The position numbers were made by a program, and so were the translations under genes. 64,000 bases of DNA. Origin: Azolla caroliniana (Eukaryota; Polypodiophyta). The stretch is from NCBI GenBank assembly GCA_043228905.1, contig JBHGNT010000005.1, positions 2,232,001 to 2,296,000 on the forward strand. Direction: 5' to 3'. The notes beneath the pieces were generated by a model. That model saw only the letters and a program-made list of their open reading frames with translations. It was not told where the DNA came from and made no database searches. Shown here piece by piece: positions 35,026 to 46,924 of this stretch (its first letter is position 1; the number at the start of each line of letters is the position of its first letter).

Positions 35026-36345
35026 ATGCCACCATCGGTGGTAGTAGATAACTTTCCTTCAACTCCAGGAAAGGTGAAAGTAGAAAGGAGAAGCTATTTT
35101 GGTGTATTATTACACCACCGATGGCAGTCTTTATGCTTTTCTAACCCATTTGTTTGGGTATCTGGCCTTATTCTTGTAGCAATTGTATTAGTGTTTATTT
35201 CCACCTCTTCAGATGGCTATAAGGCAGTGCAAAGTCGATCTCATTGGGGTGGATCAAAGTGGGAAAATCAAGTTAAGCGATCTTCGCATGTGAAAAAAGA
35301 GGATGGAAAAATAGTATTGGTCACTGGAGCTGCTGGATTTGTAGGGATGCATGTCTCCCTTGCATTGAAGAAAAGAGGTGATGGAGTCGTGGGTCTAGAT
35401 AATTTCAATAACTATTATGATCCTTCTCTGAAGAGAGCTAGGAAGGGCCTTCTTAAGAAGCATGGTATCTTTATTGTGGAAGGGGATATCAACGATGCGA
35501 TGCTGTGGAAGAAGCTTTTCGAGATAGTTTCTTTCACACATGTGATGCATTTGGCTGCTCAGGCTGGAGTTCGATATGCCATCGAGAACCCATCTTCATA
35601 TGTCCATAGTAATATTGCAGGGCTAGTGACATTATTAGAGGCTTGCAAGACAGCTCAGCCTCAGCCAGCTATTATATGGGCATCATCGAGCTCAGTCTAT
35701 GGGCTGAACACCAAAGTTCCTTTCTCAGAGCTTGATAGGACAGATCGTCCAGCTAGTTTGTATGCAGCTACTAAGAAAGCAGGTGAAGAGATAACTCACA
35801 CATATAATCACATCTACGGCCTGTCTATAACTGGTTTGAGGTTTTTCACTGTGTATGGTCCTTGGGGGAGGCCAGATATGGCCTATTTCTCTTTCACACG
35901 AGACATATTGAATGGCAAGCCGATCACGGTTTATCAAGGGCCCCATGGGATGGATTTGGCAAGAGATTTTACCTATATTGATGATGTTGTAAAAGGATGT
36001 GTGGGAGCCCTCGATACAGCTCTGGAGAGCACTGGAACTGGTGGAAAGAAGAAGGGTCCAGCCCAATTTAGGATATTTAACCTTGGGAACACCTCTCCAG
36101 TCACTGTGCTGAAGCTAGTAAGTATATTGGAAAAGCTCTTGAAAGTGAAAGCAATCAAGAATATTGTACAGATGCCAGGTAATGGAGATGTCCCTTTCAC
36201 TCATGCAAATGTTACCCTTGCAAATGTTGCCTTAGGTTACAAACCCACCACGGATCTTCAGACGGGTTTGAAGAAGTTTGTGAAGTGGTATTTGGGTTTC
36301 TATGGAGTGAACCCCAGTGGCATGATGAACATGAACAGATCGTAA
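35026..36345 (+). CDS. GAE: UDP-glucuronate 4-epimerase (single coding exon)
   Basis: The product is 439 aa. This enzyme interconverts UDP-glucuronate and UDP-galacturonate, the precursor of pectin, in the Golgi. The protein has the expected type II membrane layout: a short basic N-terminus, a hydrophobic segment at about residues 42-60 (FVWVSGLILVAIVLVF), a stem, then a short-chain dehydrogenase domain. NAD binding is shown by VLVTGAAGFVG (about 97-107). The catalytic Ser lies in SSSSVYG (220-226) and the YxxxK pair is Y246/K250. LAAQAGVRYAIENP and TVYGPWGRPDMA are typical of the family. The ATG (AACAATGCC) follows directly after a strong acceptor, so the start is well fixed. The coding part has no intron, as in other plant GAE genes. 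The frame is intact. Confidence 0.96.
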   Translation: MPPSVVVDNFPSTPGKVKVERRSYFGVLLHHRWQSLCFSNPFVWVSGLILVAIVLVFISTSSDGYKAVQSRSHWGGSKWENQVKRSSHVKKEDGKIVLVTGAAGFVGMHVSLALKKRGDGVVGLDNFNNYYDPSLKRARKGLLKKHGIFIVEGDINDAMLWKKLFEIVSFTHVMHLAAQAGVRYAIENPSSYVHSNIAGLVTLLEACKTAQPQPAIIWASSSSVYGLNTKVPFSELDRTDRPASLYAATKKAGEEITHTYNHIYGLSITGLRFFTVYGPWGRPDMAYFSFTRDILNGKPITVYQGPHGMDLARDFTYIDDVVKGCVGALDTALESTGTGGKKKGPAQFRIFNLGNTSPVTVLKLVSILEKLLKVKAIKNIVQMPGNGDVPFTHANVTLANVALGYKPTTDLQTGLKKFVKWYLGFYGVNPSGMMNMNRS

Positions 36346-39235
36346 GTGTTAAGGATATGTTTTTCGTTGTCATGGCGGTGGTGGTTATTGGGGTTTTCTC
36401 GTGATGTGTATCCCTTTGTAAAATTCCATTATAAAACTTTCCAGTCAAGAGATCTATAACGAGAGAAAAAGGCGACCTCAGTAGTCTGGTGGTGAGTTTG
36501 ATTGTCGGTATTGTACTTTTAAGCCGTAACTCTGTGCTGGCTGATCTTTGTGGTGATGAACTTTTGAAGGTTCTAAAGGTGGGCTTCATGAAAAAAAGAG
36601 TGAAAGCCTTCACCATTCTGATTTTGTTTGGACCCTTTTATTCAACTGTATCTCCTGATCGGGAATGTTTTTTTACAATGTACAAAAATCGGAAAGACAC
36701 TTGAGCTTAACAAGCCATTTATACATTTTAATGTGTGAAATTGATAATGTCACTTGCTGATTTTCATTGATGCCCTGAACACCTTAATGAATGCTTGTTA
36801 AGGTTTCAACTCTTGTGAAATTTCTGCTGGACGGAAAAGTCCGAATGATGCTAGAGTGTGTTGTTTGAGTGCCCTTCTTGGTGTATGAATAGCCATTACA
36901 TCAGCCTTGAAAATTTTGTTCATGATGTATGAAATGAAATTTTCAAGCCTTGTAAATGAAATCATAAGTAGGTGTGATAAAACCACCACAATCTTGCCAT
37001 CTGTGTTCTTTTTGTGCATTCGTTTCCTTACAATGCTGTAACTTGTATACGCTATGTGTGCGTGCAATAGTGATGTGTTATGACGCAATGTTTAACTGTC
37101 ATTGCTGCATTAATGTGTATATCACCACCAAGCCACACTAGCAAGCATATGGAATGTTCATAGTCAAGGCGGAAATGAAAGCATTAATCTCAAATCAATT
37201 AAATTTTGGAAATAGCTCTTATACGTATATATATTTAATCCTTGAGATTTATCTCAATCCATTTGAACAACCATTCTTTACTCTGATAAATCCCTTCTAT
37301 TGTGCACATACTTAAATTACTCCTCAGATTGAACAAGTGCCTTTTGAGAATAAATACAACACACATTGTGATGGTGTGTCAAATTTTATTATTGTTGTGG
37401 AGGTAAAATGCTTCATATAAAATGGTTAGCTATAATAGCATGCGTGAATATAAGACATGTCATCATGTCATATGTTATAACTTATAACTACATAATGGAA
37501 GGAGTTTTCTATTTGGAAAAAAAGAAGACATGTCATATGATATTTAATGTAGTTAACAATATGTACATTGAACACTTATTGCAATAGTTAAATATTGCAA
37601 TATATTAAGCAATTATGAAGTAATGAACCAAGGTATTTTGCTTTCAATATCAAGTATTCATTGAAATGTTTTTAGAAGGTTGAATCATAGTAAGGCTCGT
37701 CCATCATCAAACCAAATAAGTTTCACACACTGCAAGTTTTGAAGCAATATAATGAATTGGAAATTTCTTGTCTAGATGAAATCTATGGCAATACAAAGTT
37801 ACAACATTGACGACCTTTATTTTCAACAATTCCAATGAATCGTTATTAGGTTTGTCCTTTTGTTGTCCATTAAGGTAGAGGGCAAAATCCATGTATGTAT
37901 ATAATTTTATCCAAGATGCATGTTCTAGTTTTGGGATTGAACGAGAATAAATATTATCATGAATATACACTCTAATATTTACACATACCTCTCTAATACA
38001 TATTTTTACAAATTATGAAGTTGTATGTGAAAAACACTATGGTACCACTGTTGAGTGGTGTTGTCATTAGATGTGTTGTGGGAAATGCTACAACACCAAT
38101 AGGTGAGACAAACACTCCATTTTGAAAAGAATTCTAACTCAATAGACAAAAAACTATGACATCAATACTCCCTTCTTACTTTCGTATGTATGCTATGACT
38201 CAATGCCTACATGCTACCATCAAATACAAAAGCATTGCCCATATCCCAATCAGGATGCAATCCCCAATATCACAGACCCCTCACTATTAACACTGCCAAT
38301 TGCTTTCCCTTTCTCTCAATAAGACCAATTTCTTTTGAATCAATTTGGTAAGTTGGCCAATTGTTTTCAAATGAGAACCAATCAAATTCATTATATTACT
38401 AGTTTAGACAATTACTTAGACATGAGTAAGTTATGAACTCATGTTATAAAGAAGCTAGTAAAACAATCACATAACAAAAAAAAATGTAAGGTATGTGTTG
38501 ATAGTTTTGAGAAAGTTGAGGATAGTTCGTTATGATGCTTAAAAGTATTTTACGGTTTTCCCTAAATAATACAAACTTCTGTGAAACCATGTTTTAGTAC
38601 ATATATGCTTGAATAAAATCTGTGCTTATTTGTAAAACCCTAAAAACTGTTTCTAGTCTTACAAACTCTAGGAGACCAAAACAAATCTTGTTTGTTACAA
38701 ATTCACCTCAACGTTATTGTTGTGTGTCTACATTTGTCCATCCATACATATCGGTTTGCAACATAATACTAGCCAACACATGCATTATATCGTTTGATAT
38801 AAGGCACCATAGTTTCAACTTTGGCCATGTGCGTGTCAATATAAGGGAGTAACAATTATGGGGACTAGCTCCTAAGGCTAGGTTTTGACACCCAAAAGGC
38901 AAAAGGGTAACATCCCTACATAGCATTTAGTTATTGGCAAAGAAGAATCCAACTTCAAGAAAATAGAGGATCACATGAAATCAAAGAAGCTTAACGATAT
39001 TCCTAACAACCACATGGAAATCAACGACTTCCTTCTATTCCATCTCTAAATTTGGCAGTGGCACGAAACTAGAAGTAGAAGTATGATCTCAATCCTTGAG
39101 CTATCGACTTATAAGAATGTCATGAAGCATCATAAAATTTTGTTTTTTTTTGCGTGGTATTCCCAAGGTGTACAAACGACAAAGGGGTCAAAGCAGATTT
39201 ACAGGAGGCAACCATAAGGTTTGTGGGGTCAGAGG
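36346..39235. other. Intergenic DNA between epimerase and LeuRS genes
   Basis: The first few hundred bases should be the epimerase 3' UTR. The rest is AT-rich with stops in all frames and no recognisable element. A poly-T stretch (39141-39150) precedes the tandem duplication upstream of the next gene. Confidence 0.5.
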
Positions 39236-39560
39236 CGATACGGAAAAAGAACGTCGGCCACAGATGGCGGTCAACTTTTCACCCACGACGATAACACTAG
39301 CGAGAAGGTTCAACGGTCTTTTAGTACAAGCCTTTTAGAGTAAGCTTGACCTGACTTGACTTGACACAGGAGAACGAGGGCGAGGCGAGGCCAAGCAAGG
39401 GTAAAGCTTGTGGGCAAGGCCGATACGGAAAAGAACGTTGGCCACACATGGCGGTCGACCTTTCACCCACGATATATAACACTAGCGAGAAGGTTCGGCG
39501 GTCTTTCTTATTACAAGCCTTTTAGAGTAAGCTTGGCTTGACTTGACTTGACTTGACTTT
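39236..39560. repeat. Tandem duplication of about 184 bp
   Basis: The block starting GATACGGAAAA at 39236 recurs at about 39422. Both copies contain GGCCACA-ATGGCGGTC, TTTCACCCACGA, AACACTAGCGAGAAGGTTC and CAAGCCTTTTAGAGTAAGCTTG, and both end in a string of TGACT units. It lies directly upstream of the LeuRS gene. Confidence 0.85.
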
Positions 39561-39595
39561 GACATTGGAGGCCAAGACTGGCAAGGGTTTTGTAT

Positions 39596-39620
39596 CACAC
39601 ACACACACACACACACACAG
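39596..39620. repeat. (CA)n microsatellite
   Basis: About 12 CA units lie 60 bases upstream of the first LeuRS start, probably in its 5' leader or core promoter. Confidence 0.9.
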
Positions 39621-39678
39621 AGAAAAAAAGACAGACAAAATTAGATTACATATAAAAAAGAAAGAGGAAGGCCTTTTC

Positions 39679-42600
39679 ATGAAAACCCTGAAATTCCCCT
39701 CCTGCCGCCTCTTCTCGATCTCTGCTGCCCTCTCCTCTTCTGGATCTCTGCTGCCCAAGAGCCGGCGAGCCATGGCCAGCGCTGCTGCTGCTGCTCAAGA
39801 CACCACCACCAAGAGCTTCGCCAGGCGAGACGAACTCCTTCGCATCCAAGAGGAAGCTCAGGCCAAGTGGGCCAAGTCTCAAGTCTTTCAGATCGATGCC
39901 CCACCCCTGCCCGGCCCTAGCACCCACAAATTCTTTGGTAATTTTCCTTACCCTTACATGAACGGTGCTCTCCATGTGGGCCATGCATTCTCCTTCTCCA
40001 AGCTCGAGTTTGCATCCGCATTCTATCGTCTCAAAGGTCGCAATGTTCTTCTCCCTTTCGGATTCCATTGCACTGGGATGCCGATCAAGGCGTGTGCAGA
40101 TAAGCTCGATCGCGAGATTTCCCGATTCGGTAACCCTCCATGTTTCCCACAGGAGAAAGAACTAGAAACCGCAGGACTGAATGATGCCGTCGACGCCACG
40201 CCACTGGAAGCAGGCTCTCTCAAGGCCGAGCCAGAAAAATTCAAAAGCAAGAAGTCGAAAGCTCAAGCTAAAACGGGCGTTGAGGTTTATCAATGGAAGA
40301 TCATGTCTTCTCTTGGGATCTCGGAGGAAGAGATTCCAAAGTTCCGGGACCCTGCCTATTGGTTGAACTATTTCCCTGCAGTCGCTATGGATGATTTAAA
40401 AGCCTTCGGTGGGGGTATAGATTGGAGAAGATCATTCATCACCACGAATTTGAATCCTTTCTATGATTCCTTTGTAAAATGGCAATTTCGGCTACTCAAA
40501 AGCCAAGGGAAAGTTGTGAAAGATTTGAGGTATGCTATCTATTCACCACTTGATGGTCAACCATGTGCTGACCATGACAGGGCTTCTGGAGAAGGAGTTC
40601 AACCACAAGAATATACCCTCATTAAACTTAGAGTAAAGCCACCATTCTCAGGTAAGTTAGAGTGTTTGAATGGAAAAAATGTGTTCTTGGCAGCGGCCAC
40701 ATTGCGTCCAGAAACCATGTATGGTCAGACCAATGCGTGGGTTTTGCCGGATGGAGAATATGGTGCTTATGAGGTCAATGAAAGTGATGTATTTGTGGTT
40801 ACTAGCCGAGCTGCGAGAAACATGGCTTTTCAATTCTTGTCTAAACTGCCTGATAATCCCACGTGTTTGATCAATCTTTTGGGTCGGGATTTAATTGGCT
40901 TGCCTCTCATTGCCCCACTTTCTTTAAACGAGGTTGTTTACGCTCTTCCAATGATGTCTATCCTTACTGATAAAGGAACGGGTATAGTTACAAGTGTCCC
41001 TAGCGACTCACCCGATGATTACATGGCTCTCTCTGATTTAAAAAGCAAGCCTGCTCTCCGTGCTAAATATGGTATTAAAGATGAGTGGGTCCTCCCATTT
41101 GAAGTCATCCCTATCATAAACATTCCAGATATAGGTGATAAATCAGCTGAGGTTGTATGCATAGATCTGAAGATAAAGAGCCAAAATGATAAAGAACTTT
41201 TGGCCGAGGCGAAAAGGCGGACATATTTGAAAGGATTTACAGATGGTGTGATGCTTGTGGGCGAACATAAAGGCCAAAGAGTTCAAGATGCGAAGCCATT
41301 GATCAGAGAAATGCTCTTACAAACTGGATTGGCCGTGAAATATAGTGAACCAGAAAGCAAAGTCATGTCGCGATCTGGGGATGAATGCGTCGTTGCATTG
41401 ACAGACCAATGGTATCTTATTTATGGTGAAGCTGAATGGAAATCTAGAACTGAAGAATGTTTATCAATGATGGAAGTTTATAATGATGAAACTAGACATG
41501 GATTTGAACACACACTTGGATGGCTTAATCAGTGGGCATGTTCTCGATCCTTTGGCTTGGGTACTCGGATTCCTTGGGACGAACAATTTCTTATAGAGTC
41601 TCTCTCTGACTCTACAATTTATATGGCCTACTATTCAGTTGCCCATATCTTGCAAGAGGGTGATATCTACGGGCAGAAAAAAGATGGTATCAAAGCTGAG
41701 CACTTAACTGATGACGTTTGGAATTATATATTCCTTGATGGACCCCTCCCAATGACTGAGATCCCTGAGAATAAGCTGAAGCAGATGAAACGAGAGTTCG
41801 AGTATTGGTATCCTTTTGATATCCGAGTTTCAGGTAAGGACTTGATCCAGAATCATCTTACCTTCTGCTTATACAATCATACTGCAATATTCCCAAAGGA
41901 GAAATGGCCGAGAGCTGTAAGATGCAATGGCTTCTTGATGCTCAACTCACAGAAGATGTCTAAATCAACTGGAAATTTCCTCACATTGAGGCAAGCCATA
42001 GAAGAGTTCTCAGCTGATGCTACTAGGTTTGCATTAGCTGATGCAGGAGATCTAATGGATGATGCAAACTTTGTTTTTGACACGGCAAATGCTGCGATTC
42101 TTCGATTAACTAAAGAGATCACGTGGATGAAGGAAGTTATAGCAGCAGAAAGCTCACTGAGAGGTGGACCTCCTACTTTCTTTGCTGATAAGGTCTTTGA
42201 GAATGAGATCAACATAGCAGTCCATGTAACAGAGCAAAATTATGAATCGATGATGTTCAGAGAAGCACTTAAAACAGGTTTCTATGATTTGCAAACAGCG
42301 CGAGATGAATATCGTCTTTCTTGTAGCTCGGCTGGGATGAATAGAGATCTTATCTTTAGGTTTATGGATGTGCAAACAAGGCTTTTAACACCTGTTTGTC
42401 CTCACTATGCTGAGCATGTATGGTCATCTATCCTTGGAAGAGAAGGTTTCGCAATCCGAGCTGGTTGGCCAGCAGCCCATCCTGCTGATTTTACATTACA
42501 ACGGGCCAACCAATATCTACAAGAAACTATTGTTCTTTTCCGAAAGCTCCTCCAAAAGCAGTCAGTCTCTAAAAAGGGAAGAGCTACTGTCGCAATCGAA

Positions 42601-43107
42601 AATAAGCCTACTGTTGGCCTCATATATGTTGCCGAGAGATATGATGGATGGAAGGAAGAATGCTTGCAGGTTTTGAAGCAAAACTTTGATAGTGAGACCA
42701 AAACCTTTGCTCAAGATTCGGAGATAATGGATGCATTACAGAAGACATCAGTGGGAAATATAGGTGATCTAAAGCAGATTAAGAAGGTCTGTGCTTCTTT
42801 TTTGAAGTTTAAGAAGGATGAAGCTCGTTTGGTGGGTGCTCGAGCTCTTGATGTGAAACTACCATTTGGTGAAATGCAAGTTCTTATCGAGAATGTGGAC
42901 CTTATCAAGAAGCAACTGAACCTAGATGAACTTTATGTCTATTCTTTTATGGATGCTGAAGCTCTTCGTAGAACAGGATCCCGTATCTCTGTTTTGAATC
43001 AATCTCCACCATCACCTGGAAACCCTGTTGCAATCTTTCTCACTCACAATGATATTCCGAGTGAAGAAGAGTTGGGAAATGGGGTTGATCGAGTACAGAT
43101 TCGCTGA
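39679..43107 (+). CDS. LeuRS: Leucyl-tRNA synthetase, cytosolic (eukaryotic/archaeal) type
   Basis: This is a single-exon frame of 1142 aa from ATG 39679 or 1111 aa from ATG 39772, close to plant cytosolic LeuRS (about 1090 aa). It charges tRNA-Leu with leucine. The class I signatures are present: HIGH-type HVGH at residues 99-102 (long form) and KMSKS at 759-763. Between them lies the CP1 editing insertion, with TLRPETMYGQTNAWV and SVPSDSPDDYMAL. PFGFHCTGMPIKA and a long C-terminal region are typical of the eukaryotic form. The second ATG has strong context (GCCATGGCC) and starts like other cytosolic LeuRS proteins (MAS...ARRDELL). The first has weak context (TTCATGA) and adds 31 residues rich in Ser, Arg and Lys with no Asp or Glu, like an organelle presequence. 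Leaky scanning could give both forms. The frame is intact. Confidence 0.96.
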   Translation: MKTLKFPSCRLFSISAALSSSGSLLPKSRRAMASAAAAAQDTTTKSFARRDELLRIQEEAQAKWAKSQVFQIDAPPLPGPSTHKFFGNFPYPYMNGALHVGHAFSFSKLEFASAFYRLKGRNVLLPFGFHCTGMPIKACADKLDREISRFGNPPCFPQEKELETAGLNDAVDATPLEAGSLKAEPEKFKSKKSKAQAKTGVEVYQWKIMSSLGISEEEIPKFRDPAYWLNYFPAVAMDDLKAFGGGIDWRRSFITTNLNPFYDSFVKWQFRLLKSQGKVVKDLRYAIYSPLDGQPCADHDRASGEGVQPQEYTLIKLRVKPPFSGKLECLNGKNVFLAAATLRPETMYGQTNAWVLPDGEYGAYEVNESDVFVVTSRAARNMAFQFLSKLPDNPTCLINLLGRDLIGLPLIAPLSLNEVVYALPMMSILTDKGTGIVTSVPSDSPDDYMALSDLKSKPALRAKYGIKDEWVLPFEVIPIINIPDIGDKSAEVVCIDLKIKSQNDKELLAEAKRRTYLKGFTDGVMLVGEHKGQRVQDAKPLIREMLLQTGLAVKYSEPESKVMSRSGDECVVALTDQWYLIYGEAEWKSRTEECLSMMEVYNDETRHGFEHTLGWLNQWACSRSFGLGTRIPWDEQFLIESLSDSTIYMAYYSVAHILQEGDIYGQKKDGIKAEHLTDDVWNYIFLDGPLPMTEIPENKLKQMKREFEYWYPFDIRVSGKDLIQNHLTFCLYNHTAIFPKEKWPRAVRCNGFLMLNSQKMSKSTGNFLTLRQAIEEFSADATRFALADAGDLMDDANFVFDTANAAILRLTKEITWMKEVIAAESSLRGGPPTFFADKVFENEINIAVHVTEQNYESMMFREALKTGFYDLQTARDEYRLSCSSAGMNRDLIFRFMDVQTRLLTPVCPHYAEHVWSSILGREGFAIRAGWPAAHPADFTLQRANQYLQETIVLFRKLLQKQSVSKKGRATVAIENKPTVGLIYVAERYDGWKEECLQVLKQNFDSETKTFAQDSEIMDALQKTSVGNIGDLKQIKKVCASFLKFKKDEARLVGARALDVKLPFGEMQVLIENVDLIKKQLNLDELYVYSFMDAEALRRTGSRISVLNQSPPSPGNPVAIFLTHNDIPSEEELGNGVDRVQIR

Positions 43108-43559
43108 GGCTTTTCCAATCAAACCTAAAAAAGAGCAACCGATTTTGTTATTCAGTTTATTTCCTTTTTTCGGATATTTCATTTTTGGTTGAGCAAGGGT
43201 TGTAATGTGGCTTAACAAAATCTCAGATACATAATCATTGTTTATTGATTTACATTCCCACACACAATGAGAAAGAACTTTTTTAATGTGTTTATCTATA
43301 TATTTTCATTGAAATGCTCACTCCTTTTGCTTTTTTATTTGAAAATGGTTTCGTCAATCTTCAAAACTCAGTAGTTCTCATATGTTTTATGCACTTGTAT
43401 ATAGTCTCTTTGCTATCATGAAATTTCATGGTATTTCTTTGACAAATTTGTTAACATCTTGGTATCATATTGTATTTTTTCGTTTGTTTCTTTTAGCTCG
43501 TTTAACTTATGCACATGGTCAATCCGACTCAAAACGTATGGGATGGGTTTGCACAAGCC

Positions 43560-43830
43560 AAGGATTAAGATTTATGGACTTGAGTGGAGAGTGGGTTTGT
43601 CAAACATGTCTGTGTTGGGCTTTTAATTTCATGTATAATATTAATCTGTATTTTCTATTTGCATTTGATTTTTGTTTTTATGCTGAAATATTTCACGGAT
43701 TAAGAATTATGGACTTGAATGGAAAGAGGGCATTTAGAGTAGTTCGTTGTATAATATTAATCAATATCCTCCATATGTATTTTATTTTTTTGTTTTTATG
43801 CTGAAGTATTTCAGGAATTTCTCGTTAGAG
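43560..43830. repeat. Imperfect tandem duplication, about 135 bp
   Basis: GGATTAAGATTTATGGACTT at about 43562 recurs as GGATTAAGAATTATGGACTT at about 43697. Both are followed by ATAATATTAATC and TTTTGTTTTTATGCTGAA-TATTTCA. It is non-coding and well diverged. Confidence 0.7.
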
Positions 43831-44899
43831 TTCTCAGAAATCTAGCCATCTAAATTTGTCTCATTCCATAATAGCATGCAGTGAGACAAAGAAAACACAG
43901 TTCAGTAAAAGCAAATCTCATACCATAGCACAATAAGCCAATGGATGGAGATACTTTAGGCTTTAGGTTAACAAACAGTTTGAACATCATGTAGTTTATA
44001 GAAGGATGAACAACAAGATTTTATTGGAAAATCATGTTGTTTTCAAACTTCTAATTAGGTTTTTGTTAGCGTGCAAAATCATAATTGGGAACCTTACACA
44101 ATGACATAAATGTAAGCTAAAATATTTTTGAAGCACAATGAAATAATGGAATATACATTATTAGATCTAAAGATGGCAATGTATAAGAATTTTTAGCCTA
44201 CAATCTACTCTTGAGCAAGGAAAACTTGGGAATGCATAATAATTTTCAGCCTACAATCTACTCATGAGTGAGGAAGGCTTCACTACGTCTAGCATAGAAT
44301 AGCCCAACAACACAAAGAACATGATGACTCAAGTTGTTGGCGCCAACATTAACTTGCAGAGTTATTACCATAAATTGATTCAACTCAAATGCTCTAACAT
44401 TCCAAGACTATTCCTTTGCAAGTTTGTCATAATGCATTACGAGCATTCTATTTGGTTGGTCTTTGAAAGACGGGAGGGAAGTCATTGCAACCTCAAACTG
44501 CCCCAGTGTAAATAAGCGAAGATAATTATGCATTTTGTCTTATGCAAGTTCTCCATACTCAAACAATTGTTAATTTGAATAGTGTCATCCATAATGAGTT
44601 GACACACACCAATCCTTTACCTCCACATGTCTTGTCCTTTTGTTGAACATACTAGATTCTTTGCAATCAGTATGCACCTACAACTACCACATTTTATTTG
44701 CCGTTATGAATGGTTCGACTTCTTTTTAGATGTGACTGAGGCCATAATTTCACATTAAGAAAGGCACAACCTTATATCCTCCAATTTCACACTCAATAGT
44801 GAGATTGTTCTGTTCATTAGGTTCATCCAGAATATCTTTAATAATCCATACCTACTTTTGGATATGAACATGCCGAAGAAGTTTCCATTAATAATTGTG

Positions 44900-44965
44900 T
44901 GTGAAGTAGCATCCCTAAGTTTGGTTCCCCCATGGAAGCAACATTCTTAGGGGTGCTACTTCACA
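44900..44965. repeat. Near-perfect 20-bp inverted repeat (hairpin)
   Basis: TGTGAAGTAGCATCCCTAAG (44900-44919) pairs with CTTAGGGGTGCTACTTCACA (44946-44965) with one mismatch, around a 26-base loop. No terminal target duplication is evident and no other copy is seen in the window. It could be a snap-back MITE remnant or a small-RNA hairpin; neither is shown. Confidence 0.7.
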
Positions 44966-46785
44966 TCATGCATCACACTATAAATTGTTGAAAATACAAA
45001 TACACCCAACTATTTCTTGTAGGTTCAAGAAAATATTTTGAACCACAAGCTAAAATAAAGTTATTAGACTTTGACACTTTACCCCATCCCAGTTTTTACT
45101 TCTCGTCTCCATTAGCTTCAATTAACTTCCATCAACATGGAACCTAATTTGCATTCCTCCATCCTCACATTTTGTGAATTAAGTGATCATACTTGCTTGA
45201 TATGAATGCCAAAATCTCCATCCCTATGATATACCTCTAGCCCTAGATAGAATTCGACAAGCCTATATACATCATCACCTTCGATTTTGACATAAAGAAA
45301 AACATCCACTTTGCCCTCTAAGTGAAACTCATCCGACATCGATCCATTTGTAACTTGCCGTTTGTGCATGCATAATCTCATATAAAGCTTTTAGGGGATC
45401 CTTTGGTTCAATTATGCTTTTCTCATGCAATGACAATATGTATCATGAGTGACATTCTCTTGATGACACAACACAAGGATGCCTTGTATATCCCCCAAAC
45501 ATTTTGTGCACTACTTAGATATGATGCCCTAATGACTTATGAATATCTTTAGTTGTTAAGGTTGCTTGAACAAAGTAGTAACTTTATGGATCTTATCACA
45601 TTTAAGTTATCATGATTGTTTAAGTAGACGACAAAGAGTAAATAAAGGGTATGTGTGTGTGACTTTGAGCAAATATCCAACGAATTGTAGTCATCATTCA
45701 TATAATAAATTGTATTATATTTGTGACAGTCAACTCCCCCATTAATATTATGTATTGAGTGTTGTATTTAAGTTGTTTAAAGTAATTATGTGAGTATATT
45801 GCATGATTTTTTATTAAACGTGTGTATTTCTTGCCTCGAAGTTGGCCTTCTATCAACCTCTAGTGACCACCTCAACGTCCACAAGAACCAATCTTTGTGC
45901 CTATGCCATCACGACTGGCTTGCCATAGAAGTTAGACTAGTTGGCCTCACTATATTGATACGTGATGGACTTGGAGTGAGTAAACCACTCAATGTATCGT
46001 TAAACACAAACATATGATATATAATATATGTAATATATACTACATATAATATACTAGAGAGAGAATGTATGATATATGTAACAGAGAGATTAGTGAGATG
46101 TTATAATGTGCAACTAATGAGAATTCTATTATTATTCATAATCTAATGAGTCTCTTAGCAACTTATGGAATAAGGATTCATGTTTTATCATATGACAATT
46201 TGTTTCTTATGATAGTGAGAGTGCTCATGTATGTATGCATCCCCTGTTAAGGAGATTCTTCATATCTATATCATATGTGTGGAAAATGAGATTCATTGGA
46301 GCACCATGGAAAATTTCTTGTCAAGCTTTGGTTAGCTACCGAGCTTAATGCATGCATGTGACATCCTTGTTGCATCTACGCCAAACCCATGTCAATATGT
46401 ACCCTTGTTTCCTATCCAACCATGCATTTCCGTAAATCATATACAAATTTCAATTTGATGAATGTAAACAATAATTGATATTGTTTAGCTTATCAAGAAC
46501 AATGGGGAAATAACCTTGTTTTTTTCCATTCAAAAGTTGGATGCAAGGTTTTTTTCTCTAAAATTATTTTCAAAAACAAAAACAAAAAACACTTGGGCTT
46601 AGAAGGTGAAAGTAATGTCTAATTGGAGACCTTTGTGTGTGTGTGTGTGTTTAACCAAAATAATGCTTTTGCACACTTGTCTATACATATTGGGCAAAGC
46701 ACACCTTTCGCCATTAACCATGCTTTGCCTTAATAAACTTATAATTGACATTGTTTGTACGCACCACCACCATTGTTATTTTATG

Positions 46786-46787
<2 letters not shown>

Positions 46788-46817
<30 letters not shown>
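46788..46817. repeat. (GT)n microsatellite
   Basis: About 15 GT units. A shorter GT run lies at about 46633-46650. Confidence 0.9.
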
Positions 46818-46822
<5 letters not shown>

Positions 46823-46924
46823 ATTTACGCAAAAGAAACTACAAAGAATTTTAAATCAAGAAACCATAATGTTCAATATGGGCTGAAGTTTACGTAGGAG
46901 ACCATTTTATGAAGAGGTCAACAC

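Larger units (their letters stand above)
43108..46924. other. Intergenic DNA after LeuRS
   Basis: The first few hundred bases should be the LeuRS 3' UTR. Beyond that it is AT-rich without coding support. It contains a local duplication (43560-43830), a near-perfect hairpin (44900-44965) and GT repeats (about 46630-46650 and 46788-46817), listed separately where clear. Confidence 0.5.
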
